A stretch of DNA of 48,984 nucleotides from 4484-232 sp964486555 (lineage in GTDB: Bacteria > Thermotogota > Thermotogae > Thermotogales > Thermotogaceae). Shown here one piece after another: positions 15,425-25,157 of this stretch. How positions within the stretch are numbered: position 1 is the first letter of the stretch; every line of letters begins with the position of its first letter. Position numbers and translations under genes: made by a program. The notes under the pieces were generated by a model. That model did not search any database. It was not told the origin of the DNA and saw only the letters and a list, made by a program, of their open reading frames with translations. The stretch covers positions 1 through 48,984 of the forward strand of contig CAZANP010000008.1 in NCBI GenBank assembly GCA_964486555.1, given 5' to 3'.

Positions 15425-17241
15425 TCTTTCTCTTCCCCTTTGGTAAAGTTAATTCGCGCCTGAGGAACCAATCTCTTTATTATCTCCAAAATGCCATCGA
15501 CTTCCGCTTTTCTCAGATGTTCTTCCAGAGATTCCATCTCCCTCTCCACTTCATCAGGATCCAAATCGTTTTCGGAGACGATTCTGAAAACTTTCGGATG
15601 GGATGTTGAAACCTTCTCCTCATCGGGATAATACAATTCCTCAAATAATTTCTCACCGGGTCTTATGCCCGTATACACCACCTTTATATCCTGATCTGGA
15701 ACGAAACCAGCAAGCGTTATCATATCTCGAGCCAGTTTATCTATGGATATCTGTTCTCCCATGTCCAAAACGAAGAGATCTCCTCCTCTCGCATACGCTC
15801 CAGCCTGGAGTATCAGGGAGACGGCTTCTGGTATCGTCATGAAGAATCTTTTCATATCGGGATGTGTTACCGTCACCGGCCCGCCTTTTTCTATCTGTTT
15901 CTTGAATTTTGGGATGACACTCCCCCTACTTCCAAGGACGTTCCCGAATCGTACAACACTGAAGATCGTGTCGCTTTTTCTTGTCGTGACGTATATCTCC
16001 GCTAGTCTCTTGCTCACTCCCATTATCGATGTCGGATTGACCGCTTTATCCGTTGAAACCAGAACGAATCTTTCCACATTGTATTTCATGGAGAGTTTCA
16101 CGAGGTTTCTGGTACCGAGCGTGTTCACCCTTATCGCTTCAAAGGGATTCTCTTCCATCAATGGTACGTGCTTGTGAGCAGCAGCGTGGAATACAATCTC
16201 CGGCCTGTATTTCCTAAAAGCAAGCTCCACAATCTCCCAATCGCCTATGTCCGCTATAACTCGGACCTTTTTTAATCTCTCAAATCTCTCTGATAGTTCC
16301 TCATCTATCAGATAAACACTGTTTTCTCCATGTCCAAGTAGTATTAAAAGATCTGGTTCCATCCTAGCTATCTGTCTGCAGAGCTCCGATCCTATACTTC
16401 CACCAGCACCTGTAACAAGAACTCTCCTACCTTTCAAATAACTTCCTATCTCCTCCAGATTGACTTTTACCTGCTCTCTTCCCAGCAAATCCTCTATAGA
16501 GATATCCCTTAGATGTCCTATTCTAACCCTTCCATCTGTCAGTTCGTATATCCCTGGAAGTGTTCTAACCCTGACCCTTCTGAGATCGATGGCCTTCAAT
16601 ATCCTTTCCATTTCTTCCTTAGTTGCAGATGGTATAGCTATTATCACTTCATCTACTCTCTCCCTTTCGACGATCTTCATCGTTTCAGTTATTGGGCCGA
16701 ATACAGGTATTCCCCTTATCCTTCTTCCTATCTTTCTTTTCGAATCATCCATGAAGGCAATAACCTTTCCGAGATGAGGCCTTTTTTCAAATTCTTCAAG
16801 AAGCATTATTCCAGCGTCTCCAGCTCCAATGATCAAAATCCTTTTCTCTCCTGCCTTTCCCTTTCTAAGACTGTTTAACCATTGCCAAGCGATTCTGCTG
16901 AGAAGAAGCAAAATAAGTGATCCTAGGAACGTGCTGAAACCAACAGATCTAGGAAGAATCGATCCCCTGTAGAAATAGAAAAAGGTCACGTTTGCAAGGT
17001 AAGATACGATACTTCCTCTGACTAGGAAGAGCATATCCCTGGGCGATGCGTACTCCCAAACGATCTTGTAGTTCCCGTTCAGTATGTAAACAATTGAGGA
17101 GATGAAAATGTATATGATGACCGATTCATCGTATTTTCCCATCTCCTCGAAATCGAAGCCAAATCTCATGAACAGAGACACTATCCCTGAAAAGAGAGTG
17201 AGACCTATATCTATCAAGAACAGGATAAGCTTTCTCAGCAT
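15421..17241 (-). CDS. FlaA1/CapD-type nucleotide-sugar 4,6-dehydratase, membrane bound
   Basis: A 606-residue protein with four N-terminal membrane helices (about 1-115), a first Rossmann domain (IIGAGDAGIMLLEEF, about 133-147) and a C-terminal SDR domain with GAGGSIGSELCRQ and VSTDKAVNPTSIMGVSKR. The Met in place of the usual SDR Tyr is typical of PglF/WbpM/FlaA1 enzymes, which convert UDP-GlcNAc to a 4-keto-6-deoxy sugar. It is paired with the WecA/TagO-type transferase and probably supplies or modifies surface glycan sugars. Confidence 0.92.
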   Translation of the reverse strand: MLRKLILFLIDIGLTLFSGIVSLFMRFGFDFEEMGKYDESVIIYIFISSIVYILNGNYKIVWEYASPRDMLFLVRGSIVSYLANVTFFYFYRGSILPRSVGFSTFLGSLILLLLSRIAWQWLNSLRKGKAGEKRILIIGAGDAGIMLLEEFEKRPHLGKVIAFMDDSKRKIGRRIRGIPVFGPITETMKIVERERVDEVIIAIPSATKEEMERILKAIDLRRVRVRTLPGIYELTDGRVRIGHLRDISIEDLLGREQVKVNLEEIGSYLKGRRVLVTGAGGSIGSELCRQIARMEPDLLILLGHGENSVYLIDEELSERFERLKKVRVIADIGDWEIVELAFRKYRPEIVFHAAAHKHVPLMEENPFEAIRVNTLGTRNLVKLSMKYNVERFVLVSTDKAVNPTSIMGVSKRLAEIYVTTRKSDTIFSVVRFGNVLGSRGSVIPKFKKQIEKGGPVTVTHPDMKRFFMTIPEAVSLILQAGAYARGGDLFVLDMGEQISIDKLARDMITLAGFVPDQDIKVVYTGIRPGEKLFEELYYPDEEKVSTSHPKVFRIVSENDLDPDEVEREMESLEEHLRKAEVDGILEIIKRLVPQARINFTKGEEKE

Positions 17242-17245
17242 GGTA

Positions 17246-18790
17246 TTACCACCTCGTAATAACTCTTACGCCGTCTTTAGGTACGACATTGTACTTTTTC
17301 AGGATTTCTCTCACATCTTCAGTTACGTAGATACGAACTAGTTGAATCAGATTGCTCGTCATGAGTTTGTAAGCAGGATATTTCTTTATGTAATCTTCAA
17401 AAGATAAAACCTCATCTCTCCAATTATCGTATATGTACACGTTGCTCTGAAGGAATTCAGCGGGATGAACCAGGGTTAATTTGTAAGGTGTATCAACCTT
17501 GAAAATGTCCTCGAAGTTTTCCAGAATCCATCTCACTTTGCTCAAATCCTTTTTCTCTATCTTTCCATCGTCGAGCGCATTCTCAAGTTTCAGTCTTATC
17601 TTTTGAAGAACATCCATGGCGATACTGTGACTGACAACGGAAGGATCGATCCCTTCAAGCGAGAACGGTATTTCAACGACGAGTTTCCAAAGATCCCTTT
17701 TTCTGTACTTTTTGACGAGTTTGTAGGCTTCCACAAGATCGTAATCTATTGGTTCAAGAACCATATCTCCTTTCAACACACTTTCCACGATCTCGCCTTT
17801 ATCTTTTTTCAGCTCTTCACGGTACCTCTCAACCAAATCCTTGAAAAGCTTTTCTATCTCCACCAATATGGTTTCATCTGTGAGTTCCATGAAATCCTCC
17901 AAATTCTTGACTCTCTCTTCCAACCTGAGAGGTTTATAGGCATAACGTAAAATCTCTTGGATCATAAGATCTGCCGCCCTTGCCGTTTTGTGAAAATATA
18001 CATTTTTATACATCATGAATCTACCGAAGAGCATGGCATATATATCATCCATAACCTTTATGTGATAGCACAAAATATCTTTTCCATTCACACTTTTTAT
18101 CATGGAATTTCTTATTATTCTGTCCATAGCGCCTGTTCCAAAATGTCTAGTACCACTGTAGTAAGAATCCCTCAGTAGAAAATCGAGTCTGTCTGCTCCA
18201 AGTGGACCTTGAACTATGTTGAATTCCACACTTCCTGTTTTTTCCCCCTCAAAAACTTCAAGGACTAACTTCATGACCTTTTCAAAGCATTTTTCGAGAT
18301 CCTTCGTATTTTCTTTTAAAACCAGTTTTAGATCCTGAATCACAGCTTTCTTCAAATCCTCTCTCGTTATTCTTTCAAAAGCCTTTGTCATTTCCCTTGG
18401 CATGATCTCCAGTAGTATCCTTTTCCTGTATTCATCGTGCCCCTCCTCTATACCAAGTTTTTTGTATACGACATCATCGAATTGATGGCTGAAAGGACCA
18501 TGTCCAACATCGTGGAGGAGTCCTGCAAGACGTATTATCCTTTCCTTGCTTGGATCGTTGAAGAGATTCTTAGCATACATTCCCGCTATGTGCATGGTAC
18601 CGAGAGAGTGAGCAAAACGAGTATGAGTTGCACCTGGATAAACGATGGTCGCTCCTGCAAGTTGCGAAAGGAATCTGAGTCTCTGAACAGGTGGTGTATC
18701 AACGGTTATTATTTCCAGCGGGTACAGAAACACCTCTGAATGTATGGGATCCCTAGAAACTTTCTTCAACAACTTCTTTTCCCTCCTCAT
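17246..18790 (-). CDS. HD superfamily dNTP triphosphohydrolase-like protein (COG1078)
   Basis: A 514-residue HD protein. The metal ligands are seen in HTRFAHSLGTM and LLHDVGHGPFSHQFDD, with a later GPLGADRLDFLLRDSYYSG segment carrying the distal Asp. This arrangement is that of the COG1078 group related to SAMHD1 and dGTPases. Whether it degrades dNTPs here is unproven. It lies four bases upstream of the dehydratase gene. A 68-base intergenic region separates it from divergent recJ. Confidence 0.88.
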   Translation of the reverse strand: MRREKKLLKKVSRDPIHSEVFLYPLEIITVDTPPVQRLRFLSQLAGATIVYPGATHTRFAHSLGTMHIAGMYAKNLFNDPSKERIIRLAGLLHDVGHGPFSHQFDDVVYKKLGIEEGHDEYRKRILLEIMPREMTKAFERITREDLKKAVIQDLKLVLKENTKDLEKCFEKVMKLVLEVFEGEKTGSVEFNIVQGPLGADRLDFLLRDSYYSGTRHFGTGAMDRIIRNSMIKSVNGKDILCYHIKVMDDIYAMLFGRFMMYKNVYFHKTARAADLMIQEILRYAYKPLRLEERVKNLEDFMELTDETILVEIEKLFKDLVERYREELKKDKGEIVESVLKGDMVLEPIDYDLVEAYKLVKKYRKRDLWKLVVEIPFSLEGIDPSVVSHSIAMDVLQKIRLKLENALDDGKIEKKDLSKVRWILENFEDIFKVDTPYKLTLVHPAEFLQSNVYIYDNWRDEVLSFEDYIKKYPAYKLMTSNLIQLVRIYVTEDVREILKKYNVVPKDGVRVITRW

Positions 18791-18858
18791 TAGGCATGTT
18801 TATTTTACAACATATATGGTATTATTAAAAATGAAAGAATCAGGAAGAAGGTCATACA

Positions 18859-21801
18859 ATGGCGAGGTGGGTGCTTCCGGAAGTAGACCATGAGGATGTT
18901 GAGAGATTAAAAAGAGAGTTAGGGATCTCGGAAACGACAGCAGAAATTCTGGTAAGAAGAGGATACAAAGACCCTCAAAGAGCTTGGGATTTTATCAACC
19001 CAACTCCTGATGTTGTAAATGATCCTTTTCTGATAAAGGATATGGAAAAAGCAGTTAAAGTTCTACTCGAAGCAAGAGAAAAAGGAGAACCGGTTTTAAT
19101 ATACGGAGACTACGATGTTGATGGAATAACAGGTACAGCTCTTCTGAAGGAATTTCTGGAAAAAAATGGTTGGAACGCTCTGTGTTACATTCCTCACAGA
19201 GTTGATGAGGGGTATGGTGTTCAGCCAGATGTTGTGAAATTGTTCGTCTTTGATGGTGTAAAATACATAGTCACAGTCGACTGCGGCGTAACAGCATACG
19301 ATGCCGTTCAAACCGCCAGAAAGTATGGTATAAAGATGGTCATAACTGACCATCACGAGATAAAAGGTGAAATCCCTCCTGCCGAAGCTGTTATCAATCC
19401 CAAAAGAAGTGATGATCCCTATCCGTTCAAAGAGTTAGCCGGTGTTGGCGTGGCTTACAAACTCGTTCAAGCTCTTTCAAGCAAGCTTGGAAGTAAGTTA
19501 AAAGATGACTTGTTGGATTTAGTGGCTTTAGGAACGGTAGCGGATATGGTCCCTCTACTCAATGAAAATAGGTATTTCGTTAAAAAAGGCCTGGAAACGT
19601 TGAGCAAGACAAAAAGACCAGGTTTAAGGCGCCTCATAAGGAAATTGGGGTTAAACGGTACCATAACGGCTCAGGATGTTAGTTACAAGATCGCTCCCAA
19701 GATAAACGCCGCAGGAAGAATGGGAAGCGCGGAAGAGGCTTTCAATCTGATCGTAACGACGAACTACGCTGAAGCAGAGAGATTGGTGAGGAGATTGCTC
19801 GATCTGAATTATCTAAGGAGAGAGACCGAATCCAAGATATTCAAAGAAGCGATTAAAAAGATCGAACTCGAGGGACTAGATAGGGATCCGATAATAATGG
19901 TTGTCGATGACAACTGGCATGTTGGTGTGATAGGGATTGTGGCTGCAAAACTCGCTGGAAGGTATAGTAAACCTGTGGTTGTCATTTCCTTGAAAAACGG
20001 TTTGGGGAGGGGATCAGCAAGGAGTGCGAATGGCGCCAACATAATGGATATATTCTTGAAATTTTCTGATCACTTTTACGAACTTGGTGGGCATTCCATG
20101 GCGGTTGGTTTCACAATAGATCCCGATAAGATTCCTTTACTTTTGGAGAAATTCCGTGAAGTGAGTTTGGAAAGGGAAGAAGAAGACATCGTTATCGATG
20201 CAGAACTCGAGCGATACAATGCTAAACTCATGAACGAGATGAACCTTTTGAGGCCATTTGGCCAGGGAAATCCTGAACCTTATTTCTTAATGAAGGATCT
20301 TTCAGTTGAAAGGATTCAGATATTTGGAGAAAAGAATCAGGGAGTGAGGATGACCGTCAGGAAAGATGATAAAGTGTTCGAGATAATTGGATACGGTTTT
20401 AAAAAGATTGTTGATACGATATCCCAGATTCATCCGAATTTTTTGAAATTAGACGCTGTGGTTAGTTTAAAACCTTTAAACGGTTCTTTCCAGTTTCAAA
20501 TGGTGGATTTGAGATTTTACATGGATCGGGTTTTAGAAAGCAAAAGAAATTACCTCGTTTTCAAAGAGGAAAACAAAGTGGGCTTTACGAGCGAATTCGA
20601 TGGTATGGAAAGATTCCTGGAGGATCCGGTAAAATACGGTATATTCGTGGATATAAAAGAGAGAAATTCCCTGTATCTTAAACTGATAAACGGGGTTAAA
20701 AAAAGAGTGGGCGTTATATCTTTGAACAACTCTCTAGCGTTGAACGTTTACCACGCAATCTCAAGGCATTTTCCAAGAAGAAAACTTGGATATTTGAATT
20801 CCCTGGTGAGCAAGAAATCCGATGATGGTTTTGATTTCATGACTTTAACTTATTTCATGAAGAATCCAGATGTTCTTCAGGAATACGATGTGCTCGTATT
20901 AAATGAGCCAGCAACGTTGATGACACTCTCTGAAAACGAACTGGTTCAGAATTTTCTGAACATATTTGATGACCATAAGGAAAAATTCCTGATGATTGGA
21001 TCCACTCTGACCAACGAGGTTGAAGATCTCATCTCCAACGATTTCAGAATAATCGATAAAAGTAAGAGAGTGGAATTCATGATCATGGATTTGAGAGATA
21101 GAGAAATCTTGAAGAATATTCTGAAGAAAGAATCGTATACGATCCTTCTCTCCGATCAGAAAGAGATACCCAAACTTCTGAAAGAAGCCATGAAAATCTC
21201 TGGTGAGAAGGATATCACCTTCTACGCAAACGCCATGAAAGACCATCACAAGATGATGGTTATAAGTTCCATAACGAAAGATAGAATCAGAAAATTCATA
21301 TGCTCGACCAACACAGATGGTTTGCCCTCTATACTTGGAGAGGATGAAGTGTATCTTCTAGACTTCCCCCTCACATCTTTAGAGATAATCGATGCTATCC
21401 AAAGATCTGGTATGATCCTGAATTTAGCCTATAGCAAGGAAGATGTTTTGAAGAGAGAGAAAGGATTGGAGGATCTCTTCCCCCGCAAGGAAAGAATCGA
21501 AAAGATAACGAGATTGCTTGATGAGAGTTTAGAGATGGAGCTCGATACCTTCAAGAGAATCCTCAAGGAAGAATTTTCCATAAACGAAAGCTATATCAAA
21601 ATATACTTGAGAATTCTTGAAGATCTTGGCTATAAGGTTATGAACGGAAAATTTGTAAAAATCAAAGGAGAAGATGGTAAAAATTGGAGGTCTCTGGAAG
21701 GAGAGCTCGAGTTTTCTTACTTCAAAATCACAAAGAGTATTCTGACAAAAGATATCAGAAGTATTTTAAAAACACTGCTGGACCGGAGGAAAGTTCTCTG
21801 A
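18859..21801 (+). CDS. recJ: Single-strand-specific exonuclease RecJ, long form
   Basis: Residues 1-540 form a standard RecJ: the DHH-family motifs YGDYDVDG (82-89), VDCGVTAYD and TDHHE, the DHHA1 motif GGHSMAVGF and an OB-like segment (QGVRMTVRKDD). It degrades ssDNA 5'-3' in recombination and repair. A further region of about 410 residues extends to 980. It has alternating alpha/beta predicted character with ILLSDQKEIPKLLKEA and DEVYLLDFPL segments, but no Walker A motif. This resembles the degenerate helicase-like tail of some clostridial RecJ proteins; that is inference. Confidence 0.93.
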   Translation: MARWVLPEVDHEDVERLKRELGISETTAEILVRRGYKDPQRAWDFINPTPDVVNDPFLIKDMEKAVKVLLEAREKGEPVLIYGDYDVDGITGTALLKEFLEKNGWNALCYIPHRVDEGYGVQPDVVKLFVFDGVKYIVTVDCGVTAYDAVQTARKYGIKMVITDHHEIKGEIPPAEAVINPKRSDDPYPFKELAGVGVAYKLVQALSSKLGSKLKDDLLDLVALGTVADMVPLLNENRYFVKKGLETLSKTKRPGLRRLIRKLGLNGTITAQDVSYKIAPKINAAGRMGSAEEAFNLIVTTNYAEAERLVRRLLDLNYLRRETESKIFKEAIKKIELEGLDRDPIIMVVDDNWHVGVIGIVAAKLAGRYSKPVVVISLKNGLGRGSARSANGANIMDIFLKFSDHFYELGGHSMAVGFTIDPDKIPLLLEKFREVSLEREEEDIVIDAELERYNAKLMNEMNLLRPFGQGNPEPYFLMKDLSVERIQIFGEKNQGVRMTVRKDDKVFEIIGYGFKKIVDTISQIHPNFLKLDAVVSLKPLNGSFQFQMVDLRFYMDRVLESKRNYLVFKEENKVGFTSEFDGMERFLEDPVKYGIFVDIKERNSLYLKLINGVKKRVGVISLNNSLALNVYHAISRHFPRRKLGYLNSLVSKKSDDGFDFMTLTYFMKNPDVLQEYDVLVLNEPATLMTLSENELVQNFLNIFDDHKEKFLMIGSTLTNEVEDLISNDFRIIDKSKRVEFMIMDLRDREILKNILKKESYTILLSDQKEIPKLLKEAMKISGEKDITFYANAMKDHHKMMVISSITKDRIRKFICSTNTDGLPSILGEDEVYLLDFPLTSLEIIDAIQRSGMILNLAYSKEDVLKREKGLEDLFPRKERIEKITRLLDESLEMELDTFKRILKEEFSINESYIKIYLRILEDLGYKVMNGKFVKIKGEDGKNWRSLEGELEFSYFKITKSILTKDIRSILKTLLDRRKVL

Positions 21802-22431
21802 ATGTTGGTTGCTCTGGATTATGGAGAAAGGAGAACAGGTATAGCGTATGGAGAGAACATTCCAAGAAAAATAGACACTATCGATACGAAGAAGGTTTTA
21901 AAAGTTCTTAAAGAGATAAGACCGGACACAGTTGTAATAGGTCTTCCCCTTTCAGCAAGTGGTCGGTATTCTGAACAAACTTTCAAGGCTTTGAAATTCG
22001 CTTTCGAAATCTCCAAGTATTTCAAAGTATATATGATTGACGAAAGATTCACAACCAAACTGGCGAGCAGAATGAATGTTAAAGAAAAGGATGCCATGAG
22101 TGCTTACCTGATTTTCGAAACCTACGTTCAGAATCCAAGGATATCTCTGGAACTGAGGGATCCCACGAGGAAAATCTCTAAAGAGGTTAGTGTACCGGAA
22201 GGAGCTGAAGTACTTCTCCATGAATTCCCCGATCCTGATTTTCTGCAGAGAGGAGAGAACGTATCTGTCGTCACCAAAGATCCTTTCCTTGCGTACATGT
22301 ACCACATCAGGGGATTCTTCGTTGAAAGATACCTCAAAGATCTGGGAAAGTTCGATATAATTCTTACTGGAGTGATGTTTGAAGAACTGAAAAATCACTT
22401 GAAAGAGAACGGAAGGATCGTGTGCCTGTAG
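21802..22431 (+). CDS. RuvX/YqgF-like Holliday junction resolvase-fold protein with C-terminal extension
   Basis: Residues 1-110 match RuvX/YqgF: LDYGERRTGIAYG with the first catalytic Asp, VIGLPLSASGR, the MIDERFTT strand and KDAMSAYLIFE with the last acid. RuvX acts on rRNA precursors or Holliday junctions. The usual protein ends near 140 residues; this one has about 95 extra residues I do not recognise (from NPRISLELRDP to the end). It begins directly after the recJ stop. Its last codons and stop lie inside the first ten bases of tRNA-Arg. Confidence 0.85.
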   Translation: MLVALDYGERRTGIAYGENIPRKIDTIDTKKVLKVLKEIRPDTVVIGLPLSASGRYSEQTFKALKFAFEISKYFKVYMIDERFTTKLASRMNVKEKDAMSAYLIFETYVQNPRISLELRDPTRKISKEVSVPEGAEVLLHEFPDPDFLQRGENVSVVTKDPFLAYMYHIRGFFVERYLKDLGKFDIILTGVMFEELKNHLKENGRIVCL

Positions 22432-22497
22432 CTCAAGGGATAGAGCGCTGGACTCCGGATCCAGAGGTTGCGGGTTCGAATCCCGCCAGGCACACCA
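22422..22497 (+). tRNA. tRNA-Arg (anticodon CCG)
   Basis: A 76-base cloverleaf with acceptor GTGCCTG/CAGGCAC, discriminator A and encoded CCA (22495-22497). The anticodon arm CTGGA-CTCCGGA-TCCAG gives anticodon CCG for CGG codons. No promoter is visible just upstream, and the 5' end overlaps the stop of the RuvX-like gene, so it is probably cut from the recJ transcript. Confidence 0.96.
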
Positions 22498-22518
22498 GCC
22501 CCTGGACGGGGCTTTTTT
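22497..22518 (+). terminator. Terminator after tRNA-Arg
   Basis: AGCCCC pairs with GGGGCT around a five-base loop and is followed by five further T. It starts at the last base of the tRNA. Confidence 0.85.
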
Positions 22519-22531
22519 CTTAGGATAGAAT
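22503..22531 (+). promoter_or_regulatory. Possible promoter of mreB-flagellar genes
   Basis: TGGACG (22503-22508) and TAGAAT (22526-22531) are 17 bases apart, matching 4/6 and 5/6 of the consensus. The -35 element lies within the tRNA terminator hairpin. It is the best candidate before mreB. Confidence 0.4.
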
Positions 22532-22569
22532 GAACTCGATGAGGAAAAATTTTAAAGGAGGTATGTGGG

Positions 22570-23580
22570 ATGTCGAAAGGGGATCTCGGAATAGATCTTG
22601 GTACTGCAACGTTCATAGTCTATCAAAAAGGAAAGGGAATAGTTCTTTATGAACCATCTGTCGTGGCTATATCAGAAAAAACGGGCGAGATCGTGGCTAT
22701 AGGAACGGAAGCCAAAAGTATGCTCGGAAAGACTCCTGAGGGTTTGAAGGCTGTAAAACCAATGAAGGATGGTGTGATAGCCGATTACAAAATAATCGAA
22801 TCTGTCATAAAGACATTCATAAAGAAGAGTCTGGGAAGATTTTTCCTTGTGAAACCGGAATTGGTGATAGGGGTACCAACCAAGATAACAGAAGTGGAAA
22901 AGAGGGCTGTTTTCGAAGCGGCCTTGAATGCGGGAGCGAGAAAAGTTCATATAGTTTCAGAGCCAATAGCTGCTGCAATAGGTGCTGGCATAGATGTGAT
23001 GAAATCTGAAGGCAACATGATAGTCGATATAGGTGGTGGCACAACAGATATAGCTGTTATAAGCCTTGGAGGAACGGTAGTTGGAGATTCCATAAAAATA
23101 GCGGGAAATTCCATGGATGATACCATCATGAAATACATAAAGAGAAAGTACAGCTTAGTGATAGGGGAATCAACAGCGGAGGAGATCAAAAAGAGGATAG
23201 GAAAAGCTCATGAAATGTATGAAACGTACGAAATGGAAGTCAAAGGAAGGGATGCAATAACGGGACTTCCAAGAACAGACAAGGTCACCTCAGATGATGT
23301 CATGGAAGCGATAAGTCAAATCCTATCGAACATAGTTTCAAGGATAAAAATGGTACTTGAAAGAACCCCACCTGAGCTTTCAGCGGACATAATAAACAAC
23401 GGTATTCATTTGACAGGAGGGGGAGCTCTGCTCAGGGGAATAGACAAGGTGATACATGAGGAAATAAAGGTGAAGACCATCATTTCTGAAGATCCAATAA
23501 CGTGTGTTGCAAGAGGTACAGGAATGCTGCTGGAAGATGAGAATCTCCTGAAAAACGTCGCCACAACCTACATGAGGTGA
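22570..23580 (+). CDS. mreB: Rod shape-determining actin homologue MreB
   Basis: A 336-residue actin-fold ATPase with phosphate 1 loop GIDLGTATF, phosphate 2 loop VDIGGGTTDIAVISLGG and adenosine motif TGGGALLRGID. It polymerises under the membrane and guides cell-wall synthesis. No mreC or mreD follows; the next genes are flagellar rod and ring genes, seven bases downstream. AAAGGAGG precedes the ATG at 22570. Confidence 0.96.
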   Translation: MSKGDLGIDLGTATFIVYQKGKGIVLYEPSVVAISEKTGEIVAIGTEAKSMLGKTPEGLKAVKPMKDGVIADYKIIESVIKTFIKKSLGRFFLVKPELVIGVPTKITEVEKRAVFEAALNAGARKVHIVSEPIAAAIGAGIDVMKSEGNMIVDIGGGTTDIAVISLGGTVVGDSIKIAGNSMDDTIMKYIKRKYSLVIGESTAEEIKKRIGKAHEMYETYEMEVKGRDAITGLPRTDKVTSDDVMEAISQILSNIVSRIKMVLERTPPELSADIINNGIHLTGGGALLRGIDKVIHEEIKVKTIISEDPITCVARGTGMLLEDENLLKNVATTYMR

Positions 23581-23586
23581 TGACGT

Positions 23587-24357
23587 ATGTTAAGAGGTGT
23601 CTACAACTCCGCAATGGGAATGCTCATCGATATGGCGAAACTCGATAGGATATCGAATGATCTCGCCAACGTTGATACGGCAGGTTACAAGCAGGACAGA
23701 GAAGCTTTTCGGGCGATCCTGGATAAGATGATCGTATGCGTAGAACCCGAACCTGTTAGAAGAAGTGTCGTTGTAACACCCATTGGGAACCTCGAACACG
23801 CTGTGGTTCTAGATGAGGTTGTTGTGGATTTCACAGAAGGTGCCCTGGAAAATACGAAAGTACCAACACATCTGGCAATAGATGGTGATGGTTTGTTCGC
23901 CGTTGAGAGGAATGGTAGGGTCTTCTACACAAGGGATGGGGAGTTCACCCTGGATTCTCATGGATTCTTAGTTACAAAATCGGGTGATAGAGTTCTGGAT
24001 GTGAATGGAAATCCCATGAGATTTTTAGACGGTTACAGTTTCGACGAAGAAGGAAATTTGAGAGATCAAAACGGCAACGTCGTGACGAAGATAGGGGTAT
24101 ATACCTTCGATGATCCCAGAAGACTCGAAAAATTTGGGAACAACTACTTTTATGAGACCGGAAGAAGTGGTAGAGCAAGGCCATCTCAAAACTTTAGGAT
24201 TTTGGTTGGATACGTAGAAAAATCCAATGTGGAGGTCGTCAAGGCTATGGTTGGGATGATAAATGCTCTGAGACATTACGAAACCTCTCAAAGAGCCATA
24301 CTTGTGAACGATGAGACATTGGGAAGACTCATAAACAACGTCGCCACACTCAGGTGA
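23587..24357 (+). CDS. flgF: Flagellar basal-body rod protein FlgF-like
   Basis: A 256-residue member of the flagellar rod/hook family with N-terminal MLRGVYNSAMGMLIDMAKLDRISNDLANVDTAGYKQD-type helix (described here by its ANVDTAGYK core), the central LAIDGDGLFAVERNGRVFYTRDGEF segment core (YTRDGEF) and the C-terminal EKSNVEVVKAMVGMI helix. Its place just before flgG suggests FlgF, the proximal rod subunit. It could also be called a second FlgG-like rod protein. Confidence 0.88.
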   Translation: MLRGVYNSAMGMLIDMAKLDRISNDLANVDTAGYKQDREAFRAILDKMIVCVEPEPVRRSVVVTPIGNLEHAVVLDEVVVDFTEGALENTKVPTHLAIDGDGLFAVERNGRVFYTRDGEFTLDSHGFLVTKSGDRVLDVNGNPMRFLDGYSFDEEGNLRDQNGNVVTKIGVYTFDDPRRLEKFGNNYFYETGRSGRARPSQNFRILVGYVEKSNVEVVKAMVGMINALRHYETSQRAILVNDETLGRLINNVATLR

Positions 24358-24371
24358 GGAGGGATCAGGGT

Positions 24372-25157
24372 ATGATGATTTCCCTTTATTCCGCAGCAAC
24401 TGGTATGTCTGCCCAACAGTTCAAGCTCGATACCATTGCGAACAACCTCGCAAACGTTGATACGACGGGATATAAAAAGATAAGGGCGGAATTCCAAGAT
24501 CTCGTTTACCAATACATAAAAAATGCTGGAACACCTACCGCTGGAACTTCAAGACTTCCAACAGGTCTCTATGTTGGACATGGTGTAAGACTCGCGGCTA
24601 CAACCAAGATTTTCACGCTTGGAAATATCGAACAGACTGGAAACGCTCTGGATCTTGCGATAGCAGGTGATGGTTTCTTCCAAGTACAACTTCAGGATGG
24701 TAGGATCGCTTATACAAGGGATGGCTCGTTCAAAGTAGACAGCAGTGGAAACATAGTGACTTCGAATGGTCTTGCCCTTGTTCCGAACATCGTTGTGCCA
24801 ACCAACGCGGTTGCTATAAACGTCTCCCCGGATGGTATCGTCTCTGCAGAACTTCAGGATGGAACCATACAGAACCTTGGGACCATCACACTCGTCAGGT
24901 TCGTAAACCCGGCAGGCCTCAAAGCAATAGGTGACAACCTCTTCCTGGCTACAGCCTCTTCCGGTGAACCGATCGAGGGAACTCCAGGACAAGATGGTTT
25001 CGGATCCATAAGGCAGGGATATCTCGAGAAATCCAACGTGGATGTTGTAAGGGAAATGGTGGATATGATTACAGCTCAAAGAGCCTACGAATTCAATTCA
25101 AGAGCGATACAGACAGCCGATGAAATGTTGAGAACCGCTACCACTCTGAAGAGATGA
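24372..25157 (+). CDS. flgG: Flagellar distal rod protein FlgG
   Basis: A 261-residue rod protein with the N-terminal NNLANVDTTGYKK motif, YTRDGSFKVD and the C-terminal GYLEKSNVDVVREMVDMI and QRAYEFNSRAI segments, all typical of FlgG. It builds the distal rod below the hook. I chose the ATG at 24372, seven bases after GGAGGGA; the upstream in-frame start at 24354 overlaps flgF without a better binding site. The stop overlaps flgA. Confidence 0.94.
   Translation: MMISLYSAATGMSAQQFKLDTIANNLANVDTTGYKKIRAEFQDLVYQYIKNAGTPTAGTSRLPTGLYVGHGVRLAATTKIFTLGNIEQTGNALDLAIAGDGFFQVQLQDGRIAYTRDGSFKVDSSGNIVTSNGLALVPNIVVPTNAVAINVSPDGIVSAELQDGTIQNLGTITLVRFVNPAGLKAIGDNLFLATASSGEPIEGTPGQDGFGSIRQGYLEKSNVDVVREMVDMITAQRAYEFNSRAIQTADEMLRTATTLKR

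Noticed and set aside
23587..25157. flgF and flgG as a recent gene duplication
   Set aside because: They share the rod-protein family pattern but differ throughout, as expected for the ancient FlgF/FlgG pair.
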